Program-made: the position numbers and the translations under genes
The notes under the pieces: generated by a model
Told to the model about the DNA's origin: nothing
Databases searched by the model: none
Seen by the model: only the letters and a program-made list of their open reading frames with translations
From: Diplolepis rosae
Taxonomy: Eukaryota; Arthropoda; Insecta; Hymenoptera; Diplolepididae
DNA: 64,000 bases
NCBI GenBank assembly: GCA_030998225.1
Contig: JAPYXD010000715.1
Span: forward strand, 5,894,501-5,958,500
Reading direction: 5' to 3'
Shown: positions 1 to 11,815 of the stretch, one piece after another
Numbering within the stretch: position 1 is the stretch's first letter
How the letters are laid out: each line of letters starts with the position of its first letter

Positions 1-1840
1 GAATTACCTTTTGGACATCTTAATGTTTAGCTCTCATCTTAACTTCCCTAAAGAAGCGGTATTTTAAGCACATGGAGTACTGCATATCATTTTTAGAATG
101 CTGGAATCTCTAAAATACCACTCAGTTATCATACATTTCAGTTCTCAGCTCTAGTTCCCTTTGGAACATGTATTTTCAGCACATGTAGTACTAGACATAA
201 TTTTTAGAATGATTGGACCTTAAAAATATCACCCGCGTATCGAGAAATTGGGTTCCCAGCTTGACTTCCCGTAGGAAAAATATATTATAAACAGCTAGAC
301 TAATGTATTTAATTTTAGAATGACGGGACAGTAGAAATACCTTTTGGACATCTTAATGTTTAGCTCTCATCTTAACTTCCCTGAAAGAGCAGTATTTTGA
401 GCACATGTAGTATTATACATAATTTTTAGGAATTCGAGACCTCAAAAATATTACCCGTGTATCTAGAAATTGGGTTCCCAGCTTGATTTCCCGTAGGGAA
501 AATATATTATTAACGGATAGTCCACTGAACTTAATTTTAGAATGACGGGACAGTAGAAATACCTTTTGGCCATCTTAATGTTTAGCTCTCATCTTAACTT
601 CCCTAAAGAAGCAGTATTTTGAGCACATGGACTACTGCATATCATTTTTAGAATGCTGGAATCTCTAAAATACCACTCAGTTATCATACATTTCAGTTCT
701 CAGCTTTAGTTCCCTTTGGAACATGTATTTTCAGCACATGGAGTACTAGACATAATTTTTAGAATGATTGGACCTTAAAAATATCCACCGGGTATCTAGA
801 AATTGGGTTCCCAGCTTGATTTCCCGTAGGAAAAATATATTATAAACAGCTAGACCACTGAACTTAATTTTAGAATGACGAGACAGTAGAAATACCATTT
901 GGCCATCTTAATGTTTAGCTCTCATCTTAACTTCCCTGAAAGAGCAGTATTTTGAGCACATGTAGTATTATACATAATTTTTAGAAAGTCGAGACCTCAA
1001 AAATATCACCCGTGTATCTAGAAATTGGGTTCACAGCTTGATTTCCAGTAGGAAAAATATATTATAAACAGCTAGAATAATGTATTTAATTTTAGAATGA
1101 CGGGACAGTAGAAATACCTTTTGGACATCTTAATGTTTAGCTCTCATCTTAACATCCCTAAAGAAGCAACATTTTGAGCACATGTAGTACTAGACATAAT
1201 TTTTAGAATGATTGGACATTAAAAATATCACCCGGGGATCTAGAAATTGGGTTCACAGCTTGATTTCCGTAAGGCAAAAATTATTATATAAATCTAGACT
1301 CCTGAATTTAATTTTAGAATGACGGTACAGTAGAAATACCATTTGGCCATCTTAATGTTTAGCTCTCATCTTAACTTCCCTGAAGAAGCAGTATTTTGAG
1401 CACTTCGACTACTACGTATCGTTTTTAAAATGCTGGAATCACCAAAATACCACCCAGTAATCATACATTTTACTTCCTAGCTTAAGTTCACTTCGGAACA
1501 TATATTTTAAGCACATGGAGTACTAGACATAATTTTCAGAATGATTGGACCTTAAAAATATCCACCGGGTATCTAGAAATGGGGTCCCGGCTTGATTTCC
1601 AGTAGGAAAAATATATTATAAACAGCTAGAATAATGTATTTAATTTTAGAATGACGGGACAGTAGAATTACCTTTTGGACATCTTAATTTAATAGATGTA
1701 ATTTATAGAATGATAGGGTCTCTGAAATAACATTCGGGTATCTTAATTTTCAGCTCTCAGCCTGACTACCCCGATGGAGATGTATTTTAAGCACGTGCAC
1801 TACTAAATATAATTTTTAATATGACGGCGTCAGGTCTCAC
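1..1840. repeat. Satellite array, ~109-bp monomers in ~330-bp higher-order units
   Basis: The stretch is a tandem array of degenerate monomers of about 109 bp. Recurring words are AGCTCTCATCTTAACTTCC, TATTTTGAGCACATG and ATTTTTAGAATG. Successive copies of the CTCTCATC-type block start near 30, 359 and 588, and between them lie the variant blocks TTCTCAGCT and GGGTTCCCAGCTTG, so three variants alternate to give a unit of about 330 bp. The array is open at the left edge of the window and fades out near 1840. It is probably pericentromeric-type satellite; I see no coding potential. Confidence 0.85.
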
Positions 1841-2175
1841 ATTCCTTGTGGTATAAAAAATAGGGTGTATATGGATATTTTTTACGCTCATAGGGTACAT
1901 TTTTCTAACAAAAATTAGTTATGAAAGAAAGTTTTTGAAAAGAATAAACTTTTAATAAAAGGTAAATAAAGACATAATACTTTCAATTTTAGTAAGTAAT
2001 AAATATATTTATATTTTCGTACATAACTGCACTCAACAAATTTTCGGACGTGAGTATTCTTAGTATTAAATAGGAAATTACCTGCATATCACGACTACGT
2101 ATGTACCATAAGTCTAATTAAATTAAATTTCAATTAACACTCAAAAAAATTTCCTTCTTTTAGATGTGTTATACT
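1841..2175. other. AT-rich spacer, nothing recognised
   Basis: The bases between the satellite and the next hairpin are AT-rich and without a convincing ORF or repeat. Confidence 0.5.
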
Positions 2176-2343
2176 TTTCATAGCGCCTCTTTTGAAAATC
2201 CGATTTTAGGTATCTGCGAAGCGGTTTGAAACTGCGATTTTCAACCCTAGGGGCGAAACTTTGAAGGTAGGGTTGCAAACCGCAGTTTCGACCCGCTCTA
2301 CAGCTGCCGAAAATCAAATTCTTAAAACAGTCTCTATGAAAAA
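2176..2343. repeat. Imperfect hairpin, ~75-bp arms
   Basis: The left arm contains TGCGAAGCGGTTTGAAACTG followed by TTTTCAACCCT. The right arm contains AGGGTTGCAAACCGCAGTTTC, about 20 bp away, and outer segments TTTTCATAGCG and CTCTATGAAAA also pair. It looks like a small foldback element. A 70-residue minus-strand ORF across it is a by-product of the palindrome. A second short hairpin, arms AAACACAACGA and TCGTTGTGTTT, follows at about 2365-2402. Confidence 0.6.
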
Positions 2344-2402
2344 TAGTATGCATTACTCGAAACTAAACACAACGAATGCTGCTGGTTTGCAATCGTTGTG
2401 TT

Positions 2403-2975
2403 TCGTCCCTTGTAATGCAATAGACTAATGGTTAAAGAAAGGTACTTATAGGCAATCTCACTTGCTATACATTTAGTATCCTTACGATTACTTTCCACGA
2501 AATCCGCTCACATCGATATAACTCTAATGTAATTTAAAACTATTAAATATAAATGTTACTTCTTTAAATTTCATTCCTTTCATCAATAAGTCTATTTCTA
2601 ATAACACAATATGAGTTTTCTTGACTTAATTTCAGGATTAAATAAATTACTAGAACAATACTACTATAACAGTTACATCTATGGACTTCTTTTTAAATTC
2701 TTCGGTCTTTTAAATTCCGAATAATATTTATATTATTATTGCGATGGTTTTACATATTATTATGAAGATCAGGTTTGTCGATATATATCACAGATTATAA
2801 TTATTTACCACAGCCTAAAACAATTTTCAGCATTTATGGTGTTACAAAAACTGAGAATCAAAATTGCAGAAAACGAAGAAGCTGTAATTTAAGACTGAGA
2901 ATCAGTCAAGCGTTTTTTCTTCATCACAGATTTTATAATTTTAGATTTGTTTGACGCTATGTCTAGCCTTAATTT
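2403..2975. other. AT-rich spacer, nothing recognised
   Basis: No ORF, repeat or RNA gene was recognised between the hairpins and the 3' end of the hAT pseudogene. Confidence 0.5.
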
Positions 2976-4735
2976 ATCTACTTTCTTTCTTTTTCCTTTT
3001 CTTTTTCTCGCAATTTTTCCAAGCTCTTAACGATTTCTAAAATCGCTGGACCTGTAGCATCTTTTAATACTTTTTGCATGGACTCGGCATCACTTTCTGC
3101 GTCTTTATGAGACTTTTCAGCGGACTCTAAATCTTTTTCTAACTTTTCAACAGTTTTATTTCTTTTATAGGTGCTTTCTAATAGGAGTTTTTTTATCAGT
3201 CTTTCTTTTTATTTCAGTAGCTGCTTGAGCAGCTTTTTCTTGCGCAATTTTTTTCTGCTCTTCTAAATAAGCTTGATGTGATCTGTAAACAACCTGTGCC
3301 AGATTATGTAATTCAGGTACTATAGGTACTCTGTACACCATTTGTTCATATTTTTTCAAAGTATCGATAATTGCTAACTTAGCATTCAGAGTTCTTTCTG
3401 TCATACTAGACTTATCTTCAGTTAAAAGTTGCGAGGATTTTGAAAATCCCCTTTCTACGTCAGCATTACCGTGTGACAGAGCGAGAGCATTTTGTACGAC
3501 CCTTTTTAACAGACGGTACCTTGGATTTGCCAGATCCTGAAGTGTGAATATATTATTCCAATGAGAGTCGATTCTCTCATCTTTATTCAGCGAAAGTCTA
3601 ATTGTTTCATCTAATTGTAGAAGTCGCCATTCACCAGATAAAATATCAACATCTAAAGCAAAGAGTGGTAATAATTTTGCAATCTTTGAGATGTAACTTT
3701 CGCTTTCGGGGTTTCTGATATTTTCAGGCGAGAAACACTGAAAATATTTCAGAGTTTCGAAGGATGGAACCTTTTTAGTTACATGTTTAATAGCGGTCAC
3801 GTAAAATTGTTTAATTTCGGTCATAAGAGTCCATTTTTCTTTCTTAGGTAAAGTTTCAATTATTGTCTTGGCCGTTTGTCCAACATTTATTTCAAGCAAA
3901 TCAAAAAAGTTTGTGTTATTTTCCAATAAGAAATTGATATCTTGCGGACTCTCAAATAATTTTGATTCTAGAATCGGCTATTTTACAACATTCGATAAAA
4001 GAATGGTAAGAAGAACTTTTAATTGCACATACAATACGTGTATAAGCGGTTCTTCCTTTTGCATGATCAAAGTGAATTCAGTAGTAAAGATTTTCGCAGC
4101 ATACACTACGAACTGAAGTGTACTTTTCAAGCGTACATCTTTTAGATGGTTCCTTATTTCGAGATAGTTTTTCTTTTCTAATGTAGGTTCATTATTCGCA
4201 ACATGTTTTAAAAAGTATCCCTCCAAAGCAGGAATTTACTCTATCATACTTTCTGAAGCTGGTCCTACAGTGAGCCACCTAGAGCTAGCGTGTTTTATAA
4301 ACTTGTAAGGAGGTAATCCTAACTTCTCCTGAATCGACTCAAAAATTTCACATCGCGCGTCCCTATTGTGAAAAAGGTCCCTATTGTATATTGTATACTT
4401 TTACAATAAAATCAGAGGGGTCTAATGACAACTTATCACAACCTCTTAGATATGCATTATGAACGATGTGTATGTCACAAGTACCTAAATCAATTAAAGG
4501 TTTAAATTTCAATGTTTTCAGTTCCTCTTGGAATAAACTTAAAACGGTCTTGTTCATGTTGTGCCCTAATGCTTCTGTAATCAGGTATTGTGCTTTGCTA
4601 GGCGATAAAGAAAATTGCTCTGAGAAACCGTTTCGAAACATTACTTGGACAAGTTTTTTTTTTCCGGAACACGATACGACAGAGCTGCAACTCACAACTG
4701 TTTACAAACACCAAAGAGGCATGTTGCGTTAGTCT
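2976..4735 (-). pseudogene. hAT-superfamily transposase, broken and internally deleted
   Basis: A DNA transposase gene of the hAT type read on the minus strand. The best block (3165-3926) ends in the C-terminal dimerisation domain: ALSHGNADVERGFSKSSQLL followed by MTERTLNAKLAI. Downstream, after a frameshift near 3190, a lysine/glutamate-rich coiled-coil tail runs on to a stop near 2976; it was recovered by reading the third frame. Upstream blocks at 3978-4226 and 4381-4695 carry other pieces, including LGTCDIHIVHNAYLRG, a stretch typical of this insect hAT group. The blocks lie in different frames, the central catalytic portion is largely missing, and the N-terminal BED finger is absent. The end of the 12-kb inverted-repeat unit lies at 4780, just beyond the last recognisable hAT coding, so the unit may have landed in or next to this element. 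No terminal repeats were identified. Confidence 0.75.
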
Positions 4736-5367
4736 ATCAAATTCTTTATATATATATAAGGAAACCATTACAATCAGTTCCCAATAAACGCAACTCCGTT
4801 TTGAATTTGTATTATTCAGGGTCCAGGAAATTTTCGGCTCCCTCTTGAAGACGCATCGTTTCGGCACTGGTTCGTCTCAAATACGTTTTGAATGTTCTGA
4901 AATGGCCGCTAAATTGGGCGTCTGCTGTTGCTTAAAGCGAGTTACAAAAAAGCGTATCAAATCCATTCCCGATCCGCATTAAATCGTATTGACAATTGCG
5001 AGCACTGGATTTACTGGAAACTCTTAAATAGAGGCCCAGGATCGTGTTTAAGATGATCCAGTGTCGGTATTTGTGTCCACTCCTGGACCGTATTCAATCC
5101 TTAGCAATATCCTTCTTCGATACACACTACATTCATTGGAAACACTCATATTCTATACCGTAAATAAAAAAAATCATGAAAAATTGTAGAAATCAATAAA
5201 GGTAGGTACAGTTCAATGAAAAGTATTTTATTTTATAAATATAACAATTTTTTACGAAATTCTACGATTACTAGCCCTTATAATAAAGATATAACATAAC
5301 ATTTTCATAACTTGAATATTTCAAGGACGGACGTTTATATATTACTGTGAATTATCAAATTTGGGCT

Positions 5368-5703
5368 ATGAATACTTTTACAATTCTCGTTGTTGCAATC
5401 GCCTCGGTACTTTTATACGCCGATAAAAAAGAAAAAACGACTTGCAAAATCAAATGCTATGTTTTGACATATTGGAAATATTGTTATATTTATATGTTAA
5501 AAAATATATTTGAATCGATGCTACATCTCATGTATAAAACAGTAAGTAGTATAAAAAACTGCCAAACTTTTTTCGCAAAAGAAATGCACATTTTCGTTCA
5601 TGCTCGATTATTTTTGCACGAAAGTAAGGAAATTGTTACCAACCCTAGATCGTTCTCTGACCTAGCATTATTATGGCTTAGAACGGTAAAAAAAAACATT
5701 TAA
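5368..5703 (+). CDS. Small secreted-peptide-like ORF in the left arm
   Basis: Unassigned 111-residue ORF starting at the second ATG of a longer frame. It begins with MNTFTILVVAIASVLLYA, which has the make-up of a signal peptide with a cleavage site before Asp19. A short lysine-rich segment with three cysteines follows (C-K-I-K-C, then a C ten residues on). A good splice donor, ACA|GTAAGT, sits after 5541, so the real first exon may end there with about 58 codons and the remaining frame may be intronic. A TATA-like stretch (TTTATATATTA) lies about 30 bp upstream. The right arm has a diverged copy at 16137-16253 on the minus strand. Function unknown; small secreted peptides of this shape occur among insect salivary and venom products, but nothing proves that here. 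Confidence 0.4.
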   Translation: MNTFTILVVAIASVLLYADKKEKTTCKIKCYVLTYWKYCYIYMLKNIFESMLHLMYKTVSSIKNCQTFFAKEMHIFVHARLFLHESKEIVTNPRSFSDLALLWLRTVKKNI

Positions 5704-6187
5704 AGCATTGCAATTATGAATGTGTGTCGAAATTTGGAATGGAAGGTGTAGGAATAGATACAATAATTTTATTTTTTAGCGATGAAAAACTAGGAAAACA
5801 TCATATGTTTGTCATTGAAGGCAGTGCAGTGGTTGACCATTTGCGGAACGTCTTCATCGTCAGGGTTGACCATTTATTGGAGTAAGACCCAACTACGTTT
5901 ATGTCCATTTATGTTACATCTACCAATAGCCAATCCTGACGGTGGAGACGTTTCGCAAATGGTGAACGACTACACTGCCTTCAATGACAGGCATATGATG
6001 TTTTCCTAGTTTTTTATCGCTAAAAAATAAAATTATTGTATCTATTCCTACACCTTCCATTCCAAATTTCGACACACATTCATAATTGCAATGCTTTAAA
6101 TGTTTTTTTTTACCGTTCTAAGCCATAATAATGCTAGGTCAGAGAACGATCAGAGTATTCTCTGACCATTCTCTCAACCGGGTCCTC
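5648..6187. mobile_element. MITE with ~160-bp inverted ends, left-arm copy
   Basis: The inner left end (GATCGTTCTCTGACC at 5648) is the complement of GGTCAGAGAACGATC near 6137-6151, and the match continues for about 160 bp through the block around CATCATATG. The right side retains an extra terminal piece, GAGAGAATGGTCAGAG in complement, up to 6187 and a TA. The left side has lost that extra piece, so this copy is truncated relative to the one in the right arm. The 66-residue ORF across its centre is not a gene. Confidence 0.75.
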
Positions 6188-6436
6188 TATGGAAACAATA
6201 AAAAATGAAAAAACTTACGAAAGAAAATGTATTTTGTTGAAAAAAAAGAAAGAAAAATGATGGAAAGAACTAGCATCCAAATTTCACTCATACCCGGGAA
6301 TTCTTCGCTATTTCTTAATATAGAGCTTTCGTAGTTATATAAAATTTGAGGGCTATGAAAATGGGAACTGCAGGAATTCTGTTTGAAAAAGAAGAACTTA
6401 GTTATGCAACCTTACGTTGATTGATTAATTAACTAC

Positions 6437-7246
6437 TTATTCGTCGCTTTCTTCACTGCTCTCACGCGGTATTTTTTTTCGCAAATTTTCTCGTAGCTCT
6501 TGTTTATGGATTCTTTTTTCGTCTGCTTTCCGCTTTTTTTCTATTTCTCGGTGAATTCTTTTGCTTGAATCCTTGAACCAAAAATGTATCACTTTCTCCA
6601 CTTCACTAGTCGTTTTCGCATATTTCGTAACCGCAACATCTGAAAATAGCATGTGAAATTTTATATTATTTGAAGAAAACAGTTTTGTAATGCCAGGTAC
6701 ATTACTCTGATGAAATTTGTGAGCTCAAAAACCATGAATCGTTAGTAAAATTTTCAATATTTGTACATACGATTTTAATCAATTATCAGCGCTTTACCAT
6801 TCAATACAAAAACTTGATTTATTATATCGAATCAAAATACCTGCGATCAATTTCGTAGTATATAAATCTGCCAATTCGTCGGTCAATATGTGACTCAGCA
6901 TTATTTTCACAGAAGAATCCATGGAATCGTTCACTGCTACTCCTTGTAATAATTGTTTCTGCAATGGTAACATCACTTGAAAATTTTTTAATTTTGTGGT
7001 GAGAACAATATTAATACGACTATTCAAGAGGTAAGTAATTTTTTCATTCGCTCTTTTTACTTCTCCAATCGATTTTATGACTTATCGAATGGTATATTTG
7101 GTAGCTCACTAATTTTTTTTTTCAGAGTCCTTCATGTCGTATTCTTGATCATTCAATTGCTTTACCGTTTTCAATGGAAAATTATAATAGTCTGAGTTAT
7201 TCACTGCAAACAGTTTTAGCTTCTTTGCCTTCTGTTCATAGACCAT
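6437..7246 (-). pseudogene. DUF4806-family gene, 3' half, three exons
   Basis: Three minus-strand exons join in phase. Exon A (about 7246-7110) encodes YNFPLKTVKQLNDQEYDMKD, exon B (7019-6841) ends IMLSHILTDELADLYTTKLI, and exon C (6639-6437) has the EVEKVIHFWFKDSSKR block and a basic and acidic tail ending at TAA. Splice sites read GTGAGC and TAG for the first intron, and CAG|GTATTT and TTTTCAG for the second. The order FPLKT, TDELA-LY and AV-plus-EVE-I--W--D--R is that of DUF4806 domains. The usual W-D-G and K-L-K segment between exons B and C is missing. The N-terminus was not found. The last exon runs into the left inverted-repeat arm; its tail is shared with the right-hand gene. It is a remnant or a short paralogue. 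Confidence 0.55.
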
Positions 7247-7249
7247 GTT

Positions 7250-7960
7250 CTACTCACGCCATTTTCAATAATTTTTGAAGAATCGTCTCACAAAAAGGTA
7301 TCTAAAATATTAATTGCATTTCTGAAATTCGAACAAAACAGTAAACTTATAGCTAAACAACCATTAAAAAAGTAAATCTCTGGCAGTATTTTGGCACTCG
7401 CATTGCATTCGTATATGGCGGTAAAGCGATTGTGTTTGAATTAACGCGAAATAATCGATGAATGGGAAAATCGGGTAAATTATGGTTGAAATAGCGTGTT
7501 ACATGAAATGAATCCGAAGTACACAAACAATTACGCATTTAAGGTTAAAGATCATTTCCATTCGACATTTTTTTGGGGTGAGACGAAACAATTTTATGAA
7601 ATGTGATACGTCGAGGTGGCGGTAACTGGCGATCGGGGAGGAAAGTGCGATATAAGAGGATGAAGCGTTTTGAAGCAAGGTTAAATAGGATAGAAATAGA
7701 TATTTCATTTCCATGATAACTCGCGTAAAAAAATCGTATCGTGAAGATGAAAACATCTATCGATTCCGCTTTAAAGCGCAGAGGGAAATTTTTTAATGGA
7801 AATTCACAAAAAAAATAAATAAATAAAATCTCACGTCGACAGATGATACACACACACACACGACATTTGTGAATGTGAGCGTGCGTCAGATGTCGACGTA
7901 AGTTTTTATTACTTTTTTTAGAAAATTTAAAAAAAAATTTCGTTCACGTGTTTTTTTTCT
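7250..7960. other. Spacer without assignable gene
   Basis: Several overlapping minus-strand frames of 60-104 codons are open here (7353-7859) but share no recognisable motif and overlap one another. A short CA microsatellite lies at 7850-7861. Confidence 0.4.
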
Positions 7961-7964
7961 AAAC

Positions 7965-8185
7965 TAGTTGGTCAAAATCAGCTGAAAAAACCAATTGGTT
8001 TTCTCCAACTGAAGAATTGGCATAGTAAACCAGCTGGAAAAACTGGTTAGTAAAAACAGTTGGAAATTTTTAGCTGGGGAAGCTTCAGTTGAAAAATGCA
8101 GTTGGAAATCTCAACTGGAATTCCAACTGAACTTCACAGCTAGAGAATTAGCGCCCCGTAATCCAACTAGATTTTTCAAGTTGGG
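7965..8185. repeat. Cluster of CAGTTGG/CCAACTG-type words upstream of the Tnp2 gene
   Basis: Over about 220 bp the words AGTTGG, CCAACTG, CAGCTGG and AACTGG recur roughly ten times in both orientations. A similar cluster lies at 11340-11500 beyond the transposase. CACTA-type elements carry short subterminal motif arrays bound by their own proteins, so these clusters may mark the two ends of the Tnp2 element. No clean CACTA-type terminus was seen. Confidence 0.5.
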
Positions 8186-8357
8186 TAACGTAGATATTTC
8201 TCAAAATTGGAAAGAAGGTGGAAATTCTGCAGATTTATTGATATTAAAATAAATAACTTCCGTGTTTTGCTGTCTTCCGCAGAATCGAATAAAATTCGGA
8301 AGCATAAGTAACTACTGTTATAAATTGTGACCAAATCAAGAGAGAGAGATAATTTGA

Positions 8358-10638
8358 AGTCTATTACAAAAATGCCCCAATCACTCGAAAAACAAAATAT
8401 GTTGTAGTAAGATTAAATTATTAACCAATCGTTCAAGCCGCAGAACTGACGCTAAATCTAGAGCAGCGTTTAAAAAATTGCTTCTTAATAAATCAGCCGA
8501 ATCGCTATATTCACGGGTACACGAGAAATGTACAGACAAAGCAAGACAAATTGTATCAAGTAATAATGCAGTCAACACACTTCAGAGAAAATGCAGTGTT
8601 GATATTCTTTCTTGTCCCGAATCTTCAGTGTTGCCTAGGCAACTTTTGAAGGCACCCGCTACAACACTTACTCAAATCGATACGTCTGTCAAAAGCTATT
8701 CTTATTCGCGAGAAAATGATCACAATAACCTTTCGGCTGCAGGAAAAAGCGACTTCGTTGATCCACATTCTTTGTTGGACTCAGACGTTCATATTTCTGA
8801 AGAATTGCATAAGAGTGTAAGAAATTGTCGTTTGGATCGGACAGAGACTTATGTAGATGATTGCACGACTGTCAATATAACTATGTCCTCCTCCATGAAA
8901 TCAGATTTTCAGCGGCATCTAGCCAAGTGGGCTCTAATGCACAAAATTCCTCAGATTGCTGTCAGTGCTCTTCTTCGTATACACAGTAGATTCAGTCCCC
9001 ATTTGGATTTACCTTCAGATGCTAGAACGTTACTTTGTATTCCTCGACAAGCTCATATTGACGATATGAAACCGGGAAAATTTTTCTATTGTGGTTTGGA
9101 TTCTGGTATTTAGGACTTTTTGAAGCATGAATGGGACGGTAAAACTTTAGAACTGCATATTCAGGTGTCCACCGATGGACTGCCAATTGCAAATAGTGGA
9201 GGTGGGCAATTTTGGCCTCTCATGGGACGAATAACAATCAGTACAACAGTTTTTTTACTCGGTTGTTATTATGGCAAATCAAAACCAGAAAGTTCAAACG
9301 ACTACTTTCGGGCTTTTGTCGAAGACATTTCATTTTTAATAAAAAATGGTTTTTTGTATGAGGGTTAAAAACTTGTCATACATTTACATTCTTTAATCTG
9401 TGACATCCCCGCTAAAGCTTTTGCTTTGATGACCAAAGGCCACATGGGCTATAGGAGTTGTACAAAATGCGAAATCGATGGAATATATATTGAAAATCGA
9501 GTAGTTTTTCTTGGGATCGATTGTAAGGCACGAACAGATGAAAGTTTATTCAATGAAGAAGACGAAGAATTTCAAAAATATTCCGAATTTTGGTGCTGTA
9601 ACTGGAATTCCAATAGATCCAATGCACGCAATCAGCGAGGGTGTTGTGAAGAGATTGCTTATGTTGTGGGAGAGGGGTCCGAAGTCAGTACGATTCTTCA
9701 CTAAAAAAAATTCCAACGTTTTGACGACGTATTTAAAATTAATCGCGATTTATATACCGAAAGAGTGTGGCAGAAAAATTACTTCTATTGACACGAACAG
9801 TAAATGGAAAGCTACTCAGTATAGATTGTTTCTTGTATACGTGGGAATAGTCGCTTTACGTGCTATTTTCAAGGTTGATAACGAAATTTTGATCAACTTC
9901 ACTAAATTGAACGTAGCCACAAGATTATTGTCGCTCAACAAGAATACTGATGTAGCTGAGCAATATATGAAGGAATTTGTGATTGAATTCATCGAGTTGT
10001 ATGCCCCGAAAAACGCAACGACCTGCATACACGCTTTACTTCATCTTACCGATGATGTTAAGAATCTCGGACCTCTAGATACATTCAGCGCGTACCCTTT
10101 TGAAAACTTTTTAAGACACATCAAAAGATCTTTACATTCGACGAAGACACCACTTGAACAATTGTCAAACACTTATGCTGCAATGCTTAATCTTGGTGTT
10201 AGCTTTTGTACGAAACCAACTAGTGGACTAAGAGGACCCTCAAATCTCCATTGTCGTGGCCCACTCGTTTTAGGGAACTTTAAGTGTCAATATAATGCCT
10301 TTCATTTCGAAAATTTCACCTTAACCAATGCAACTCCCGATAATTGTTGTCAAATCAATGATGAGATAATTCTTGTCGAAAACTTTGCGGAAAAAAACGA
10401 CGGCTCGATATATATTATTGGGCGAATGTTCGTGAACTCATTAAATTTGTTCACGGAACCTTGTCCGTCGATGGACATTGGGACTTTTTTAGTAAAAAAC
10501 TTATCAGCTCTCCTCGTTTGGCCAATTCATACAGCGGTGAATAAATGCATGTGCCTTCCACTACACGATTGCACTGATCAATTTGCCATCATTCCTCTCC
10601 TTCATACCTTCACGAACTGGAAAGATGAGTCGGATTAA
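8358..10638 (+). pseudogene. Tnp2-type (CACTA/EnSpm-like) transposase
   Basis: A DDE transposase of the Tnp2 family (as in CACTA/EnSpm elements), which would cut and join element ends in the nucleus. Signature blocks occur in order: VSTDGLPIANSGGGQFWP near 9160-9220; SLICDIPAKAF with KGHMGYRSCTKC near 9390-9475; IPIDPMHAISEGVVKRLLML near 9610-9670; LLHLTDDVKNLGPLDTFSAY with PFENFLRHIKR near 10035-10130; and a C-terminal region ending FAIIPLLHTF. The frame is open from 8358 with no convincing start Met, so an upstream exon may be missing. It is broken by in-frame stops at 9111-9113 and 9366-9368 and by a +1 frameshift near 9575, so this copy is dead. It sits mid-way between the two DUF4806-type genes. 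Confidence 0.8.
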
Positions 10639-11240
10639 TACAAAGACCTTCGAAATTTCGAACTCAAAACCGCTTCAAATTGGATGAAAGGGTGATGAAT
10701 AGTGCATTTATCAGTAAACAAACTATATATACACATATATTTACTATTTACTTGAATGTAAAATCTTTTATCTTCCAATTTTTATTATAAACCATCTTAA
10801 AGAATCCATTATCTTCTAGATTCCAACGTGTATGATTTAGAATCTTCTGAAATCTATGATAAACGAATTACTAAAATCTATCAATTATTACTTAGTAAAA
10901 TCTATTGTATCGTCTGATCTATTATCTTCCTAAATCTATCATTCTCTATCTTCTTTATTCCGTCATCTACCATTTTTTTAAATCCTTCATATTTCAGATT
11001 CTTTGACATATAATTTATGTTCTAAAACCCATAACTAATCATTTTGTGAAATCTATCAAATGTTACTTCAAAAATACATTATACTCTATAATCTATCATT
11101 TACTTTTGGTTAACTTCTTGTGGTTTTTGACATCTCGTATAATATACTATTTTTCATCTTCTAGTTACTAAATTTTTATTTTTTATCTATCATTTTCTGC
11201 TTTCTATAATTGATCATTTGGCTTGGATCTGCTCTACCAT
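10639..11240. repeat. Degenerate AAATCTATCATT direct-repeat array
   Basis: Between the transposase stop and about 11230 the word AAATCTATCATT and close variants recur eight or more times at irregular spacing of about 30-70 bp (for example near 10850, 10876, 10900, 10930, 11050, 11090 and 11185). It is confined to this interval, so it may be a subterminal binding-site array of the Tnp2 element or a decayed minisatellite. Confidence 0.5.
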
Positions 11241-11339
11241 GCCTAATCTAGCTGCATTATCATACTAATTCTTCCAAATTCAAAAATCTGAATTAGTATC
11301 CCAAGTGCATAAAATCATCTGGCTATACCTATTAATTTT

Positions 11340-11510
11340 TACATTTGGTTTCTCCAGTTGGTCTTGCCTAATTATGAAAATGCCTTAGTAAATCTGCTGA
11401 AATCTTTCGGTTTGGAAAACTGGTCTCATTACTAGGCTTAGTTCACCAGTTCCATGTAACAGCTGGTTTTTCTTCATTTGAAAAACTAGCTATACTTTTT
11501 CGTCGAGAAA
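11340..11510. repeat. Second CAGCTGG/CCAGTT word cluster
   Basis: The words CCAGTTGG, ACTGGT, CCAGTT and CAGCTGG recur here as in the cluster at 7965-8185, on the opposite side of the transposase. This symmetry suggests the Tnp2 element spans roughly 7960-11510. Confidence 0.45.
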
Positions 11511-11548
11511 AATAAGAAAATGCACGTAAATATTAAATTCTGTCACAA

Positions 11549-11645
11549 GGGAAGAAAGGCAACGATTGTGCTAGGGTGACGCTGAGGGCTCGCTTCGCTC
11601 AGCTTGCCAATGTCGCACGAGTGAAATCGTTGCCTTTCCTCCCAT
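11549..11645. repeat. Hairpin with CGCTTCGCTC tip
   Basis: Arms GAAAGGCAACGATT and AATCGTTGCCTTTC flank an imperfect inner stem whose tip on the complementary strand reads GCGAAGC. It belongs to a dispersed set of hairpins with such tips (40809, 40927, 50741, 58919 and 59212). Confidence 0.6.
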
Positions 11646-11815
11646 GAAAAGTATTCTATTTTTTCCAACCATTTGAGAAAACGCGATTTTCCTCACTCCT
11701 CGATGTATCTAAACTCGCATATACTCTATGTTCTTAGAAAAATATAGTCCTTAGCTTGTACAGAAGAGCTTCTGCAACATATTTCCATACTAGTTTTACA
11801 ATCGCCGAACAAACT

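Noticed and set aside
1..1840. CRISPR-like regular spacing
   Set aside because: The units are contiguous satellite monomers without unique spacers, in a eukaryotic sequence.
5809..6009. 66-residue ORF in the centre of the MITE
   Set aside because: It spans the inverted-repeat loop and its equivalent is not kept in the right-arm copy.
7031..7124. Plus-strand GT-AG intron (GAGGTAAGT to TTTTTCAG)
   Set aside because: The minus-strand exons on either side join in phase and carry DUF4806-type motifs; the plus-strand frames do not.
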